This document shows positions 43,225 to 52,003 of a stretch of DNA of 64,000 nt, piece after piece. The stretch lies in the IMG/VR virus record IMGVR_UViG_3300045902_000324, positions 33,463 through 97,462 of that record; one strand, written 5' to 3'. Numbering within the stretch: position 1 is the stretch's first letter; every line of letters begins with the position of its first letter. The stretch comes from a virus. The translations under genes were made by a program, and so were the position numbers. The notes under the pieces were generated by a model. That model did not search any database. It had not been told where the DNA came from and worked only from the letters and a program-made list of their open reading frames with translations.

Positions 43225-45051
43225 TTAGACAGCTAGTTGCTTTGCCCCCCAGGTGGACACCTTTTGCGTTACCACCATTCTCAATTGTTGGTCAATATCT
43301 GGGTACTTGTTCAGAACGTCTTTCCCGAACTCAAGCTTTAGTTGAACCAATGCCCATTCTCCACAGTCCGTAGCCGTTTTCCAGCCACGCTTTACGAACC
43401 ACTCCTCTCTGGTATCCACAAGCTTTACCAGGTAGCCGCAGTACGCCTCGACATCAGAGCGATTGCAGTTTCCATCGAATACAGCACCCATTCTCCACTC
43501 TGGCAGCGGGCGATACTTCTCCCAATCCTTAGACGCAGGTTTCTGAGATCCCGACATTTTCATCACGGTCTTATAATTCGCCCATTCTGGCAGGTAGCCA
43601 TCGGCAAACGCTTTCTTTAGGAAGCGGACGTATGTACGGTGGTGCTTCTTGTCTTCGCCCTTCAGCAGAGCCACCATCTCACCCACTCGCTCAACCAGCT
43701 CTCGCTGTGGGAACTCATACCCACACTTGGGGCACGTCATCTGGAAGGCGTACATCAGGTTCCCGCAGCCGCCACCCAGTCCAGGAGGACACATTTTCAT
43801 AGGCGGGTCGCCCTCTCCCGGCGGACGTGGCTCGTCCAACTCGATCGGCACGTAGTCCTCTACAAAACCGTTCACGCCGTGTCTCACGACGTTACCTGCC
43901 TGGTCGAGGATCATGCAGTCAACTTTTCCGATATTTGGTGATGTCCGGCTACCTCTGCCGTACTTCTGCAAATGCAACGTCAACGACTTCGTTGGCGCAC
44001 AATCAAGAACGGCTTCGACTTCGGCAACATCAAAACCCGTGGTCAGCAATGCGACCGAAGATAGCACTCGAATCCGGCCAGACCGCAACAGCTCGAATTT
44101 TTCCTGCCTCTCGTCAAAATCCGCATCGCCGTCAATATGCATGGCGATCGGGCCGTTCCACACGGTTGCGAACTCTCGATTGAACTGATCGACTGTGTGC
44201 AAACTGTGATCGATGCCAGTGCAGAAAGCGATCGTCCGGCGAGGGTCGCCGGGGCGTTCTGCCCAAACCTTGTCTTTCCACGCCTCTACGCTGTTGCTCA
44301 CAGCGCCAGGGGTGTCGCACTTGGCTTGCAACTCGCCTTGGTTGTAGTCGCCCCCCGTGGTGCGAACATCAGAGACATCGATCGCTCGGTCTTTAGCAAA
44401 CCCATAGTACTGGAAGGGCACCAGCCCCTCTGCGAATCCAGTCTGCCGACCGATGTCGATCAGATCTCCCCAAGTCGGGCCAACAATTAGCTTGCTATAC
44501 CGCTGCTTTAACCCTTCCGTTTTCTTAGTGCGGAGCGGCGAGGCTGTAAGCCCTACTATCCATGCTTCAGGATACGCCTCGAAAACTTTTCTATATCCAG
44601 CAGATAGCGATGTGTGGCACTCGTCCACCAAGATGAGTCGAGCCTCTGGGGGGAATATGCCGCGACTCGCCATCGTCTGGATGCCGCCAACCATAATCAT
44701 GTGTTCTTTATCTACAAGGTGTTTCCACTGTGGCCCAGCCTTAATCACACGCGGCTCCTTCACGCCATATCGCTCTAGCGTGCGGACGGTCTGAGTTACC
44801 AAATTGTCCTGGTTCATCAAGAACATGGACGGGACACCCTGCTTTGCTGCGTTAATCATCAACGCAGCGGAAATCACTGTTTTTCCCGCGCCACACGGGG
44901 CGTAAACCACAGCGTTTCTGTTAATTCCAGGCACATCTCCGTCTTCCAACGGCTTGTCCTTTTCCTCAGCAATCCAGCTTTTTATCTGGTTCACCAGAGG
45001 GGTCTGATACCCTCTAAGCGACGGCGGTTGCATGGTTTCAATTATCGTCAT
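43225..45051 (-). CDS. Superfamily 2 DEAD/DEAH helicase
   Basis: 608 residues from ATG 45051, with TTGGAG seven bases upstream. Motifs: RGYQTPLVNQI (Q-like), APCGAGKTVISA (Walker A), LVDECHTSLS (DECH), VGLTASPLRT (motif III), VALLTTGFDVAEV and QKYGRGSR (motif VI). A zinc ribbon follows (CPPGLGGGCGNL...CPKCGYEFP). It resembles UvsW/SSL2-type phage helicases. Likely role in replication fork or recombination branch handling. Confidence 0.85.
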   Translation of the reverse strand: MTIIETMQPPSLRGYQTPLVNQIKSWIAEEKDKPLEDGDVPGINRNAVVYAPCGAGKTVISAALMINAAKQGVPSMFLMNQDNLVTQTVRTLERYGVKEPRVIKAGPQWKHLVDKEHMIMVGGIQTMASRGIFPPEARLILVDECHTSLSAGYRKVFEAYPEAWIVGLTASPLRTKKTEGLKQRYSKLIVGPTWGDLIDIGRQTGFAEGLVPFQYYGFAKDRAIDVSDVRTTGGDYNQGELQAKCDTPGAVSNSVEAWKDKVWAERPGDPRRTIAFCTGIDHSLHTVDQFNREFATVWNGPIAMHIDGDADFDERQEKFELLRSGRIRVLSSVALLTTGFDVAEVEAVLDCAPTKSLTLHLQKYGRGSRTSPNIGKVDCMILDQAGNVVRHGVNGFVEDYVPIELDEPRPPGEGDPPMKMCPPGLGGGCGNLMYAFQMTCPKCGYEFPQRELVERVGEMVALLKGEDKKHHRTYVRFLKKAFADGYLPEWANYKTVMKMSGSQKPASKDWEKYRPLPEWRMGAVFDGNCNRSDVEAYCGYLVKLVDTREEWFVKRGWKTATDCGEWALVQLKLEFGKDVLNKYPDIDQQLRMVVTQKVSTWGAKQLAV

Positions 45052-45113
45052 AGTGTCACTCCAATTGGTCAAGTATTTTATATAACTAGTATTATTTGTC
45101 TATAATCTAGGCT

Positions 45114-45404
45114 ATGGAATCACTCTCGATATCTGAGTTTCGGACAACTCACCGGAACAAGGCAAAACAACACATTCTCAAAGGGTTCGCCGTCGAACTC
45201 ACCTACTACAACCAACCTATAGCAGTGGCTCAGTCATACGCAACCACGGATACATCATCTGTGTGGAACGCTACAACACTGTCCCTGCAAGAGGCCGCCA
45301 CAGAAGGGGGGTTGCTCACGGAATCGTTGCTATCTGGAAAGCCCGTGGTAATAACCAGCGGACAATCCAAACGCCCGATAATCGCAATCACGCCTTTTGC
45401 CTGA
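45114..45404 (+). CDS. Phd/YefM antitoxin-like protein, internally duplicated
   Basis: 96 residues. Two halves read alike: SLSISEFRTTHRNKAKQHIL...VELTYYNQPIAV and TLSLQEAATEGGLLTESLL...VVITSGQSKRPIIAI, each like the Phd pattern of an N-terminal strand, a helix, then a strand with 'iT..gkpiav'. A TATAAT box lies 10 bp upstream. No toxin gene adjoins it. It may be an orphan antitoxin or a small DNA-binding regulator. It converges on the exonuclease gene with a 17-bp overlap. Confidence 0.5.
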   Translation: MESLSISEFRTTHRNKAKQHILKGFAVELTYYNQPIAVAQSYATTDTSSVWNATTLSLQEAATEGGLLTESLLSGKPVVITSGQSKRPIIAITPFA

Positions 45405-46083
45405 CCTGAAACGGCAGCGCTTCTAATTGCGAAACGCGAGACTGTGGGACGGACAGTTCCCAGCTCTTGTCTTTGGCATTCCAATGGAAGCCTGCCTCTT
45501 TCGCCTGATCTTTGTGCGCGAAATCGACCAGCGCGACAACCGTCACCTTTGGCTCCAGTGCCAGAGCGAGGCGATCGCCCATCTCCGGCGTTCGTTTCAT
45601 GACTTCAACCAACAGTTCACAATCTGCCAGTGCTCGATGCTGCTGGTCTGGGATTACCGCAACACCTTCGAGCAGTGCCAGCATTTGGAGTGCGACAGGC
45701 TTTCCAAGTACTTTGGTATTCTGCCACTCAATTTCTGTAGCCGAGCAGACCCACGGTGCGGTGAGCGTTTCTGCTCCGACAAACTGTTCCACAAACCCAC
45801 GGTCGAACATCTTGTTGTGCGCGATCACACAGTCAGCTTGCAAGAGCATCCACTTCAGCAATTCGATCGCTGCATTTGACAGTGCGCTCATGCGCTGCGT
45901 TGCGGCTGCGGGTATGTGGTTGACGTGCTCCATCGGATTCTCATCGACGGGAATGACTGTGGCAATCGACATTAACGGTGTTCTGGACTCGATCGAATAG
46001 AGCACTGCGGCAACTTCTACACATTCATGTATCGTCGGGTCATCACCTGTGGTTTCTGTGTCTAGGATTAGGGCTGTACGCAT
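45388..46083 (-). CDS. DnaQ-like 3'-5' exonuclease
   Basis: 231 residues from ATG 46083, which sits just after a TACGATA-type promoter. Exonuclease motifs: LILDTETTGDD (ExoI), CVIAHNKMFDRGFV (ExoII) and HRALADCELLVEV (ExoIII, HxxxxD). The C-terminal 50 residues (FAHKDQAKEAGFHWNAKDKS) match the short DUF5710-like 'GxxWxxxxKxW' module. It may proofread or process DNA ends. The larger frame back to 46191 crosses the promoter and the IS end, so it is not used. Confidence 0.82.
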   Translation of the reverse strand: MRTALILDTETTGDDPTIHECVEVAAVLYSIESRTPLMSIATVIPVDENPMEHVNHIPAAATQRMSALSNAAIELLKWMLLQADCVIAHNKMFDRGFVEQFVGAETLTAPWVCSATEIEWQNTKVLGKPVALQMLALLEGVAVIPDQQHRALADCELLVEVMKRTPEMGDRLALALEPKVTVVALVDFAHKDQAKEAGFHWNAKDKSWELSVPQSRVSQLEALPFQVRQKA

Positions 46084-46106
46084 TTCCGTCTCTTTGGTAC
46101 TCACTA

Positions 46107-46136
46107 TATCGTAGTCGAAAGACCTCATTAGGTCAA
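46107..46136 (-). promoter_or_regulatory. Promoter, TTGACC-17-TACGATA type
   Basis: -35 at 46136-46131, -10 at 46113-46107. The exonuclease ATG follows at 46083. Confidence 0.75.
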
Positions 46137-46197
46137 TGCATAGATCGATAGAGTTGACTTCTCCCCTCCTTGAAAGAGAGGGGATTCCCAAAGGATG

Positions 46198-47487
46198 CTA
46201 CGCAACGGGCTGAAGCCGCGTTGCTCCGCTTTTCCCTTGAGCTGTCACCCACAACTTAATGCGGGTGGGGGCAGTCAATGACCCCCTACCAACTCCGCTC
46301 AGACTAAATCCAAGCATCGTCGCTACTTTACGCAGGATGTTGGCAGCGCCATTACAATCCGCGTTGATGTACCAGTTCTGGGCAGTCCTGAACAAGCCTC
46401 GCTTCGTCCGCTTCCCCGATGACTTCCAGCTATCAGGTTTTTCACCGAATGTCGGCAAAAAGTCACCATCCACAAACGATGCTTGAGAGGTATAAGACTC
46501 CTCAGTTTCAACAAACTCTATCCCGTACTGCTCCGCCAGTTGAGCAATCCGCTCTTTTAGCCTTGCAGTTGGGATCTGCACAAACTTCTGATTGGTCTTC
46601 TTGCCCAGGTTGGAGCCGTCCTTTTGCCGCTGGTTCCAGCCAAATACAATCCGACCAATCCGGTTATCAATGCAATGGTCAATCACAATCCTAGCCGCTT
46701 TGTTCACTGCATCACGTATCTGCCGATTGCGCTTCTCAGTGAGTTGTGCAAGCCGCTTTGACCAAAAGCCTTGAGCCTTACCTTCTCTCAGTTTGGCAAT
46801 TTGCTTGTTGTACCAGCGGTTCAACGATTTGAGGTGGAGTCCATCCACAATGAAGCTGGTTCCCACGGTACTGACGCAGGTGAGCCAGTTATTTAATCCC
46901 GAATCGATGCCCAGCACCCGCATCGGGTCTACATCAGTCTGGATGGGGTTCAGTCGATAGACAAACTCAGTGTAGAAACACCCATTGCGCGGCAGAATCC
47001 GCAGTTCCTTGATGTCCTCAAATTTGAGATTGGAGGGCATGGGGACAGTGAACGAATCAATCTGAAACCATACTTTCACTAACTGCCCCAGCGGAACCCG
47101 GATCATCCCATCAATCAGCTTCAGCGCTTGTTTGGGATAGCTGACTACTGCCAACCCTCCCTTCTTGCGGTAATTTGGCATCCTGGGTTTCTCCGCCAGT
47201 TCTCCACCTCGCCACAGTTTCAACAATGCTCGGTAGGACTTAAACGACTCGTAGACCGAAATCAAGGTTTGCTGTGCAGCCTGGGAGTAAAGAGCTTGGA
47301 AGTGCTTACTGGTCTTGTATTCGTAACTCAGGCTGTGTTTGCCAATCCACTGCCCAGTCTTAAAGTGCAGTTGGCGAGCATAGTAGATGCCCTGATTGGT
47401 TAGCTTGTTTGCCTCAGAGCAGACAAAATCCATCACCCCCTTAAGTTCGTTATTGGGGTTGAGCAAAACTTGCTGACATCCAAACAT
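46198..47487 (-). CDS. tnpB: TnpB RNA-guided nuclease, zinc ribbon-lacking subgroup
   Basis: 429 residues from ATG 47487. Catalytic residues: LGIDSGLNN (Asp), FVETEESYTSQASF (Glu) and INADCNGAANILRK (Asp). The central zinc ribbon Cys pairs are absent; the subgroup with TSQASF and GKRTKRGLFR is known to lack them. A frame to 47592 exists but would run into tnpA. Probably active or recently so. Confidence 0.9.
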   Translation of the reverse strand: MFGCQQVLLNPNNELKGVMDFVCSEANKLTNQGIYYARQLHFKTGQWIGKHSLSYEYKTSKHFQALYSQAAQQTLISVYESFKSYRALLKLWRGGELAEKPRMPNYRKKGGLAVVSYPKQALKLIDGMIRVPLGQLVKVWFQIDSFTVPMPSNLKFEDIKELRILPRNGCFYTEFVYRLNPIQTDVDPMRVLGIDSGLNNWLTCVSTVGTSFIVDGLHLKSLNRWYNKQIAKLREGKAQGFWSKRLAQLTEKRNRQIRDAVNKAARIVIDHCIDNRIGRIVFGWNQRQKDGSNLGKKTNQKFVQIPTARLKERIAQLAEQYGIEFVETEESYTSQASFVDGDFLPTFGEKPDSWKSSGKRTKRGLFRTAQNWYINADCNGAANILRKVATMLGFSLSGVGRGSLTAPTRIKLWVTAQGKSGATRLQPVA

Positions 47488-47544
47488 GGTGAGTTTATGC
47501 AACAATTGTCTACAGCATAGCCCAGATAGACAAACAGGTGAACT

Positions 47545-47940
47545 ATGGACTGCCAGAAAAGCCGCAGTGCAACGCATTTGCTGAACTATCACTTTGTCTG
47601 GATTCCTCGGCGACGCAGACCTGTTTTACGAGGAGAAATAGCAAATCGGTGCAGGCAGTTGATATGGGAAGCAGCAGAGGAGATTGATTGTCAAGTTGTG
47701 TCGTTGGCAATTGAGCCGGATCATGTCCACCTCTTTGTTAACTGCCCTCCAACAATTGCGCCCTATCAAATCATCCATCGAATTAAGGGGCGAACTGCAC
47801 GGTTCCTCAGACAGGAATTTCCTAATCCATTAATGAAACTGCCATCCATGTGGACATCCAGTTACTTTGTCTCAACGGCTGGCAATGTTAGCAGTGAAAC
47901 AATTCAGCGCTACATTGAAGCTCAGGGCAAGAGTAATTGA
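47545..47940 (+). CDS. tnpA: IS200/IS605 transposase TnpA (HUH/Y1)
   Basis: 131 residues, full length. HUH motif EPDHVHLFVNCPP and catalytic Tyr in IQRYIEAQG. Divergent from tnpB with 57 bp between the listed starts. All key residues are present. Confidence 0.93.
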   Translation: MDCQKSRSATHLLNYHFVWIPRRRRPVLRGEIANRCRQLIWEAAEEIDCQVVSLAIEPDHVHLFVNCPPTIAPYQIIHRIKGRTARFLRQEFPNPLMKLPSMWTSSYFVSTAGNVSSETIQRYIEAQGKSN

Positions 47941-48029
47941 CCTTAGTAGGGGCTAAAGCCCCCTGAGTTGGCTGTATCCCCTCGCTGAAGCGGAGGGGTT
48001 TTAGCCTGCCCACATCACTCCTATAACTG

Positions 48030-48060
48030 TATCGTAGTCCTTTACACTTCTATGTGTCAA
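48030..48060 (-). promoter_or_regulatory. Promoter, TTGACA-18-TACGATA type, orphaned by IS element 2
   Basis: -35 at 48060-48055, -10 at 48036-48030. Downstream is ATAGGAG, then an ATG and three more codons before a stop inside the IS end. The gene it served is missing or displaced. Confidence 0.7.
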
Positions 48061-48196
48061 TTAATTAGATGCTGCGATAGACAAGGCTTTGAGCCATTTG
48101 TGGGAGAAGTGTCAGTCAGTAAGTGTCACATATTGAACAGCGGTATAGACGAGAATACGCCTACTTTTCAGCAGGCGTATCCATTGCGTACAGCCA

Positions 48197-48349
48197 TCAA
48201 CCGAGTTCGTCCGCCACCGCCTGATTCCACGCGAACGGGATTTCCAGCCAGATGCCGCCTTCTACCTTGTTAGTAAATGAGGACACAGAAAACACATGCT
48301 TATATTGATTCAGGATACCCGCTGACTTTTTCGTCCTTGGCACGTACAT
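48197..48349 (-). CDS. Small hypothetical protein
   Basis: 50 residues from ATG 48349, overlapping the upstream gene by 40 bp; an in-frame ATG lies at 48382. Natural-looking sequence: AGILNQYKHVFSVSSFTNKV, GGIWLEIPFAW. A hairpin (ATACGCCT / AGGCGTAT near 48152-48182) follows. The rest of the 48.06-48.2 kb stretch holds no gene that I can support. Confidence 0.4.
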   Translation of the reverse strand: MYVPRTKKSAGILNQYKHVFSVSSFTNKVEGGIWLEIPFAWNQAVADELG

Positions 48350-48627
48350 GTCTGAATCAGTTCCTTGCGTGGCGCATGGCACCCAGCCTCTCGCATCTGC
48401 CTGTGGATAGTCGATGTGTCATACCACCATTCTTTGTCATCCAAAAGCCGAACCGAGTTGACCGACACCGTGACGTTTTTGTTCCACACTGCAAGCGTCA
48501 CTTTTACTGATCCTGTGTTTGAAATCTGCGTGACAATCCCTACAGAAATCCCACACTCCGCCTCCAGGGATGCTCGTTTTCTGCCAATGATCTGAACTCG
48601 ACTACTAACTGTTATTTCACCTAGCAT
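48310..48627 (-). CDS. Hypothetical protein
   Basis: 105 residues from ATG 48627 with GAGGAGC upstream. Residues 1-65 are beta-rich (ITVSSRVQIIGRKRASLE, GSVKVTLAVWNKNVTV), like a small SH3 or KOW-type barrel. C-terminal part basic. No family recognised. Confidence 0.55.
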   Translation of the reverse strand: MLGEITVSSRVQIIGRKRASLEAECGISVGIVTQISNTGSVKVTLAVWNKNVTVSVNSVRLLDDKEWWYDTSTIHRQMREAGCHAPRKELIQTCTCQGRKSQRVS

Positions 48628-48701
48628 ATTGCTCCTCGTATCGGTTTGTGTGTGAGTGGATTTGTCAAGATACTGCGAGAAAAATTAAAGTCTACCTGGG
48701 G

Positions 48702-49010
48702 TCATATTTGCCCAACTTCCTCTTGTGCCGTGGATTCTGTTTTCCACTTAGATACGATCGCCAGAACTTCGTCCAGCACGGACTGGTTGCGGATATTGGA
48801 TAGCTCCAGCAGCGCCATCAGTGCTGTGCGTTTTATAGCGGCTACCTCAGCCTCGCTAGGTTGCGATACGCGCTCTACCTCTGAGTAGGTCAAGTCGGCA
48901 GCTCTGAGCCGGGCTGCTTCTGCTGCGTCTCGCTCTGTCGGAAACACAGCGTACCCCTCGTGATGGATTCCGGCGCTTGCAACGCCCCACGTTAGTTTGA
49001 ACTTCGGCAT
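48702..49010 (-). CDS. Hypothetical protein
   Basis: 102 residues with a GAGGT ribosome site. FKLTWGVASAGIHHEGYAVF, then a helix DAAEAARLRAADL and a second helix ALMALLELSNI. Four bases after the stop of the gene at 49015. No family recognised. Confidence 0.55.
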   Translation of the reverse strand: MPKFKLTWGVASAGIHHEGYAVFPTERDAAEAARLRAADLTYSEVERVSQPSEAEVAAIKRTALMALLELSNIRNQSVLDEVLAIVSKWKTESTAQEEVGQI

Positions 49011-49014
49011 GGGT

Positions 49015-49212
49015 TTAACCTCGCATAAACACTTTGATGACTTCGTAAGCTATCGCAACGCAGGATTGTTCTTGCGGGTGCTGTGACTGATGCATGTACA
49101 TTTCAGGAGCATCGTCCGGTACGACATAGCCCGAAGCCATGTAAATCAGCCGCGCTACTTTTTCCGCCACGCGACGCTTTTCAAAAATTCCAGTGAATTT
49201 GCCTCTTTGCAT
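49015..49212 (-). CDS. Small hypothetical protein
   Basis: 65 residues, GGAAGTG before the ATG. Starts FTGIFEKRRVAEKVARLIYM; contains a HQSQHPQEQSC stretch. Directly after dnaN in the same operon. No family recognised. Confidence 0.5.
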   Translation of the reverse strand: MQRGKFTGIFEKRRVAEKVARLIYMASGYVVPDDAPEMYMHQSQHPQEQSCVAIAYEVIKVFMRG

Positions 49213-49215
49213 TGA

Positions 49216-50352
49216 TCACTTCCTAATCTGCACAGGCATCACGATCGCAACGTTTTTCGTGTTCTCACCCCGAATGACGAACGGGGCTGTTCTCGTGTTT
49301 CCACAAATGTAAACTGTGTTGTCAGAGGAGAACGATTTAACAGCCTCCATCATGTAAACCAGATTCATTGCGAACTCCAGGTCGCTACTAGCGCAATCGG
49401 CTGCTACAACCTCCTGTCCGCTTCCCACATCAGCTACGTCCGCCGTGGCAATTACTGACTGGCTGGCGCTATCAACCTTCAAAGTAACAATGTTGTTATT
49501 TTTCTCGACTACCACAGCAATTCGGGACAAGGCATTAACCAGTTCCTTTCTGCCAACGGTAATCTTGTGGTCGAACTTGACTGGGATCAACTGACGGTAG
49601 TTCGGGTATTGCCCTTCAAGCAGTCGCGTATACACATCGAAGGTATTCATCGAAATCCAGAGTCCTGATTCAGTCAACTGAATCTTGCAATCGTCAGTGC
49701 CCGTGCCTTCCAGCGCAATACATTTCAACAACAACCTGACGGAACCGGCCGGGATCGTGAACTCGACGTTATCTCTAGCAATGTTGTTATCGAACTCCAC
49801 CGCCCACACGGTTAGTCGGTGCCCATCGGTGGCAACAAATTCGATGTCGCCAAGACCGGACTCATCTGTGGGCTTTATCGTAACGTGAATGCCAGTGAGC
49901 ACCTGCTTGGTGTTATCTCTCGATGTGCAGTAGACCGTTTTCTCAAAGCCGCTCCGCAGCAGATCAGCGGGGATATGGGCTGTCAGTGCGGCATCCTCAC
50001 TGACAGCGGGAATCTCCGGGAACTCTTCTGCTGGCATACCTTGAATCGAGTAGCTACTGCTGCCAGATGCGATCGTCGCCGCCAACTTGTTAGTGGTCAA
50101 ACCAATAGAACTGAGTCTGTTAGAAATGTCCCCCAGCAACTTAGCGGGTAGCGTGAGTGAGCCAGCTTCTTCTACCGAGGCAGGAACTTTGGCTCGGATA
50201 CCCTTAGACAAGTCGAATGCTGTGACGTAGATGGACTGGTCGGCGGTTGCCTCAATCAGTACGTTTCCCAAAATCGAGTGATTTGTATTGTTTGGAATAC
50301 AACCTGAAACCGTGGACAAGACATCAGATAAAGAGTCAATCGAAATTTTCAT
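49216..50352 (-). CDS. dnaN: DNA polymerase III beta subunit (sliding clamp)
   Basis: 378 residues, the normal length of a bacterial clamp. Three-domain pattern with FDLSKGIRAKVPASV, LTLPAKLLGDISNRL, YSIQGMPAEEFPEIP, FVATDGHRLTVW, and a C-terminal IVMPVQIRK (YVVMPMRL in E. coli). It should ring the DNA and tether a polymerase. A complete bacterial-type clamp on a phage is unusual; no clamp loader gene is in the window. Own promoter at 50380-50410. The downstream small genes share its transcript. Confidence 0.93.
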   Translation of the reverse strand: MKISIDSLSDVLSTVSGCIPNNTNHSILGNVLIEATADQSIYVTAFDLSKGIRAKVPASVEEAGSLTLPAKLLGDISNRLSSIGLTTNKLAATIASGSSSYSIQGMPAEEFPEIPAVSEDAALTAHIPADLLRSGFEKTVYCTSRDNTKQVLTGIHVTIKPTDESGLGDIEFVATDGHRLTVWAVEFDNNIARDNVEFTIPAGSVRLLLKCIALEGTGTDDCKIQLTESGLWISMNTFDVYTRLLEGQYPNYRQLIPVKFDHKITVGRKELVNALSRIAVVVEKNNNIVTLKVDSASQSVIATADVADVGSGQEVVAADCASSDLEFAMNLVYMMEAVKSFSSDNTVYICGNTRTAPFVIRGENTKNVAIVMPVQIRK

Positions 50353-50379
50353 GTGGAAAAGTAGTTTGGTGTTCTCTTA

Positions 50380-50410
50380 TATCGTAACTCTTGCCATCTC
50401 TGCCAGTCAA
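50380..50410 (-). promoter_or_regulatory. dnaN promoter, TTGACT-18-TACGATA
   Basis: -35 at 50410-50405, -10 at 50386-50380, spacer 18. Lies between the sigma-like gene and dnaN. Confidence 0.75.
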
Positions 50411-50414
50411 GTTA

Positions 50415-51404
50415 TTAGAGTTCATCGTCAGCCAGGAAGCTCACATAGTCTGCAAACAACAATCGAAGCGCCTTCTCTTCGATCTGCCGGACTCTCTCTC
50501 GACTCATTCCCCAATCAGCCGCGATGTCGGCTTGCGTTTGCTCTAGAAAGAACCTGCGTTTCAGTACCTCACGCGCGTCTTTCTGCTCAAGCGTGTCGAT
50601 ACGCTGTTCCACATCTTCTGGGTCTTCGTGAATCTGGGCATCCAGGATAAATCTCATTTTCTGGACGACCCGGTTTCCTGGGCCTGCGTTTCGTCCGGCT
50701 AGTCCCAGCACTTTCCATGTCGGGAGCTTCGCCTTACTGAGTATGTCGTCTACTTCCAGTCCTTCGACTTGTAATCGACGGACAATAATATGGGGCGGCA
50801 CGCCGATTTCTGACGCCCACTCTGCGATCGTCTTCGTCACGCCATCTTTGGTCAAGGCGACGCCATACTTGCTGTGGGCAGCATCGAGCGATTGCTGGTG
50901 CTCGATCTCCACCTGCTGGAGCAGCCGAGCGACTTGGGCGGCAGACATGTCTGACGTAACTCTGTTGAGCGCTTTGCGGCGTACAGTTCTGCTGCGCGAG
51001 TAGGCAAGTCGCTTCTGACGACGGACTTCTAGCTCATCTTCACTGAGTTCTTTTTTACTTCTCTTCCTGTGTCCTTCATAGCGCAAGTCTGCGTCCTTCC
51101 GCGCATCGGCTTGAACGAAGTACAGGTAGCATGTGCCACACATGCTACTCGTTGTCACTTTGCGATCGCACGATTGCGGGAAACCCTCAAGTGCCCGGTC
51201 AAACATCCGCTCTCGATCCTCTTCCTTAAACCGCCGAATAAACGGCTGCTCCAGCACGTCCTTTCTGACGACCGGATCGTTCTTATCAAGACCTCCCTCT
51301 ACCAGGGTTTCAATCCGCTCTACCATCAATCGAATACGTGGGCAATCTGGAACCAGATCACCCGGACGAGCCTTAGTTACATCAATGTTGTGCGCTCTCG
51401 GCAT
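50415..51404 (-). CDS. Sigma-like protein with only a region 4
   Basis: 329 residues from ATG 51404. The last 60 residues are a clear sigma-70 region 4: ARE-VLKRRFFLEQTQADIA, then WGMSRERVRQIEEKALRLL. No region 2 or 3 can be seen upstream. Instead there is a Cys cluster near residue 90 (SSMCGTCYLYF), a basic helical stretch (GHRKRSKKELSEDELEVRRQ) and a MerR or HTH-like IAEWASEIGVPPHIIVRRLQ. It may bind -35 elements or RNA polymerase as an accessory factor, like T4 or lambda regulators that use sigma region 4 contacts. Function inferred. Confidence 0.75.
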   Translation of the reverse strand: MPRAHNIDVTKARPGDLVPDCPRIRLMVERIETLVEGGLDKNDPVVRKDVLEQPFIRRFKEEDRERMFDRALEGFPQSCDRKVTTSSMCGTCYLYFVQADARKDADLRYEGHRKRSKKELSEDELEVRRQKRLAYSRSRTVRRKALNRVTSDMSAAQVARLLQQVEIEHQQSLDAAHSKYGVALTKDGVTKTIAEWASEIGVPPHIIVRRLQVEGLEVDDILSKAKLPTWKVLGLAGRNAGPGNRVVQKMRFILDAQIHEDPEDVEQRIDTLEQKDAREVLKRRFFLEQTQADIAADWGMSRERVRQIEEKALRLLFADYVSFLADDEL

Positions 51405-51448
51405 AGATATCCAAAAAATAAATGGGCAACGCTTTGTAGCTATTGCAC

Positions 51449-51478
51449 AATCGTATTGCACTATAGTGAGCTAGTCAA
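51449..51478 (-). promoter_or_regulatory. Promoter, TTGACT-17-TACGATT type
   Basis: -35 at 51478-51473 (within the end of the upstream gene), -10 at 51455-51449. Serves the sigma-like gene at 51404. Confidence 0.65.
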
Positions 51479-51815
51479 CTACGGGAACATCAGTCGGCTC
51501 CATCTCATAGCCCAAAGCCAGTGCCACATGTCGGGAACGCTCATCAGCCACACCTAGCGCTAGATCTAGATCAAACGGCGTATTCAAGCTGCGCTGAGCG
51601 ATCGCCTCCTCTGCCATACCCGATAGAAATGATAGCTTTATTGAGATGTCATCCAGATCTTGCATCATGACTCTAATTTCTTCTACAGATGCCGTCTGCG
51701 CCAGATCTATGAATGGGCGTAGCGCACCACTCTCACTAATCAACTCGTCCCGCGACTTTGTATCTAGATCTTCTAGATATCGCTGAATCATATTCTCCGT
51801 ATCAAAATGCTGCAT
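51471..51815 (-). CDS. Hypothetical acidic protein
   Basis: 114 residues from ATG 51815; ATG 51836 is also in frame. Mostly helical and acidic (MIQRYLEDLDTKSRDELI, VEEIRVMMQDLDDISIKL). Possibly a phage regulator, but no motif is recognised. Overlaps the upstream small gene. Confidence 0.5.
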   Translation of the reverse strand: MQHFDTENMIQRYLEDLDTKSRDELISESGALRPFIDLAQTASVEEIRVMMQDLDDISIKLSFLSGMAEEAIAQRSLNTPFDLDLALGVADERSRHVALALGYEMEPTDVPVVD

Positions 51816-51987
51816 ACATGTCCCGATATTGTTCAACGATCTGATTTGCTTCGTGTTCGTCTCTGACGTGGTGCTGCGTCTTCCATGTCGGTTCGGCGGC
51901 TGGGCCTTCCCACAATGCGACTCGCCAGAACCCAGCCCATTTTCCGACGTTTACCATCTCTACCTTCACATTTACTTTTACAATCAT
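51802..51987 (-). CDS. Small hypothetical protein
   Basis: 61 residues. Beta-hairpin-like start (MIVKVNVKVEMVNVGKWAG) and Trp-rich centre, then an acidic helix. No family recognised. Confidence 0.45.
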   Translation of the reverse strand: MIVKVNVKVEMVNVGKWAGFWRVALWEGPAAEPTWKTQHHVRDEHEANQIVEQYRDMYAAF

Positions 51988-52003
51988 GGTACACGCCTCA
52001 CAT

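Larger units (their letters stand above)
46150..48005. mobile_element. IS200/IS605-family element 2
   Basis: Divergent tnpB (minus) and tnpA (plus), different in sequence from element 1. End hairpins: CCCCTC...GAGGGG near 46162-46182 and CCCCTC...GAGGGG near 47979-48000. It sits a few codons after an ATG that follows promoter 48030-48060, so it probably replaced or split a gene there. Ends are approximate. Confidence 0.82.

Noticed and set aside
46084-46191. N-terminal extension of the exonuclease frame
   Set aside because: It runs through a clear promoter and into the IS element end.
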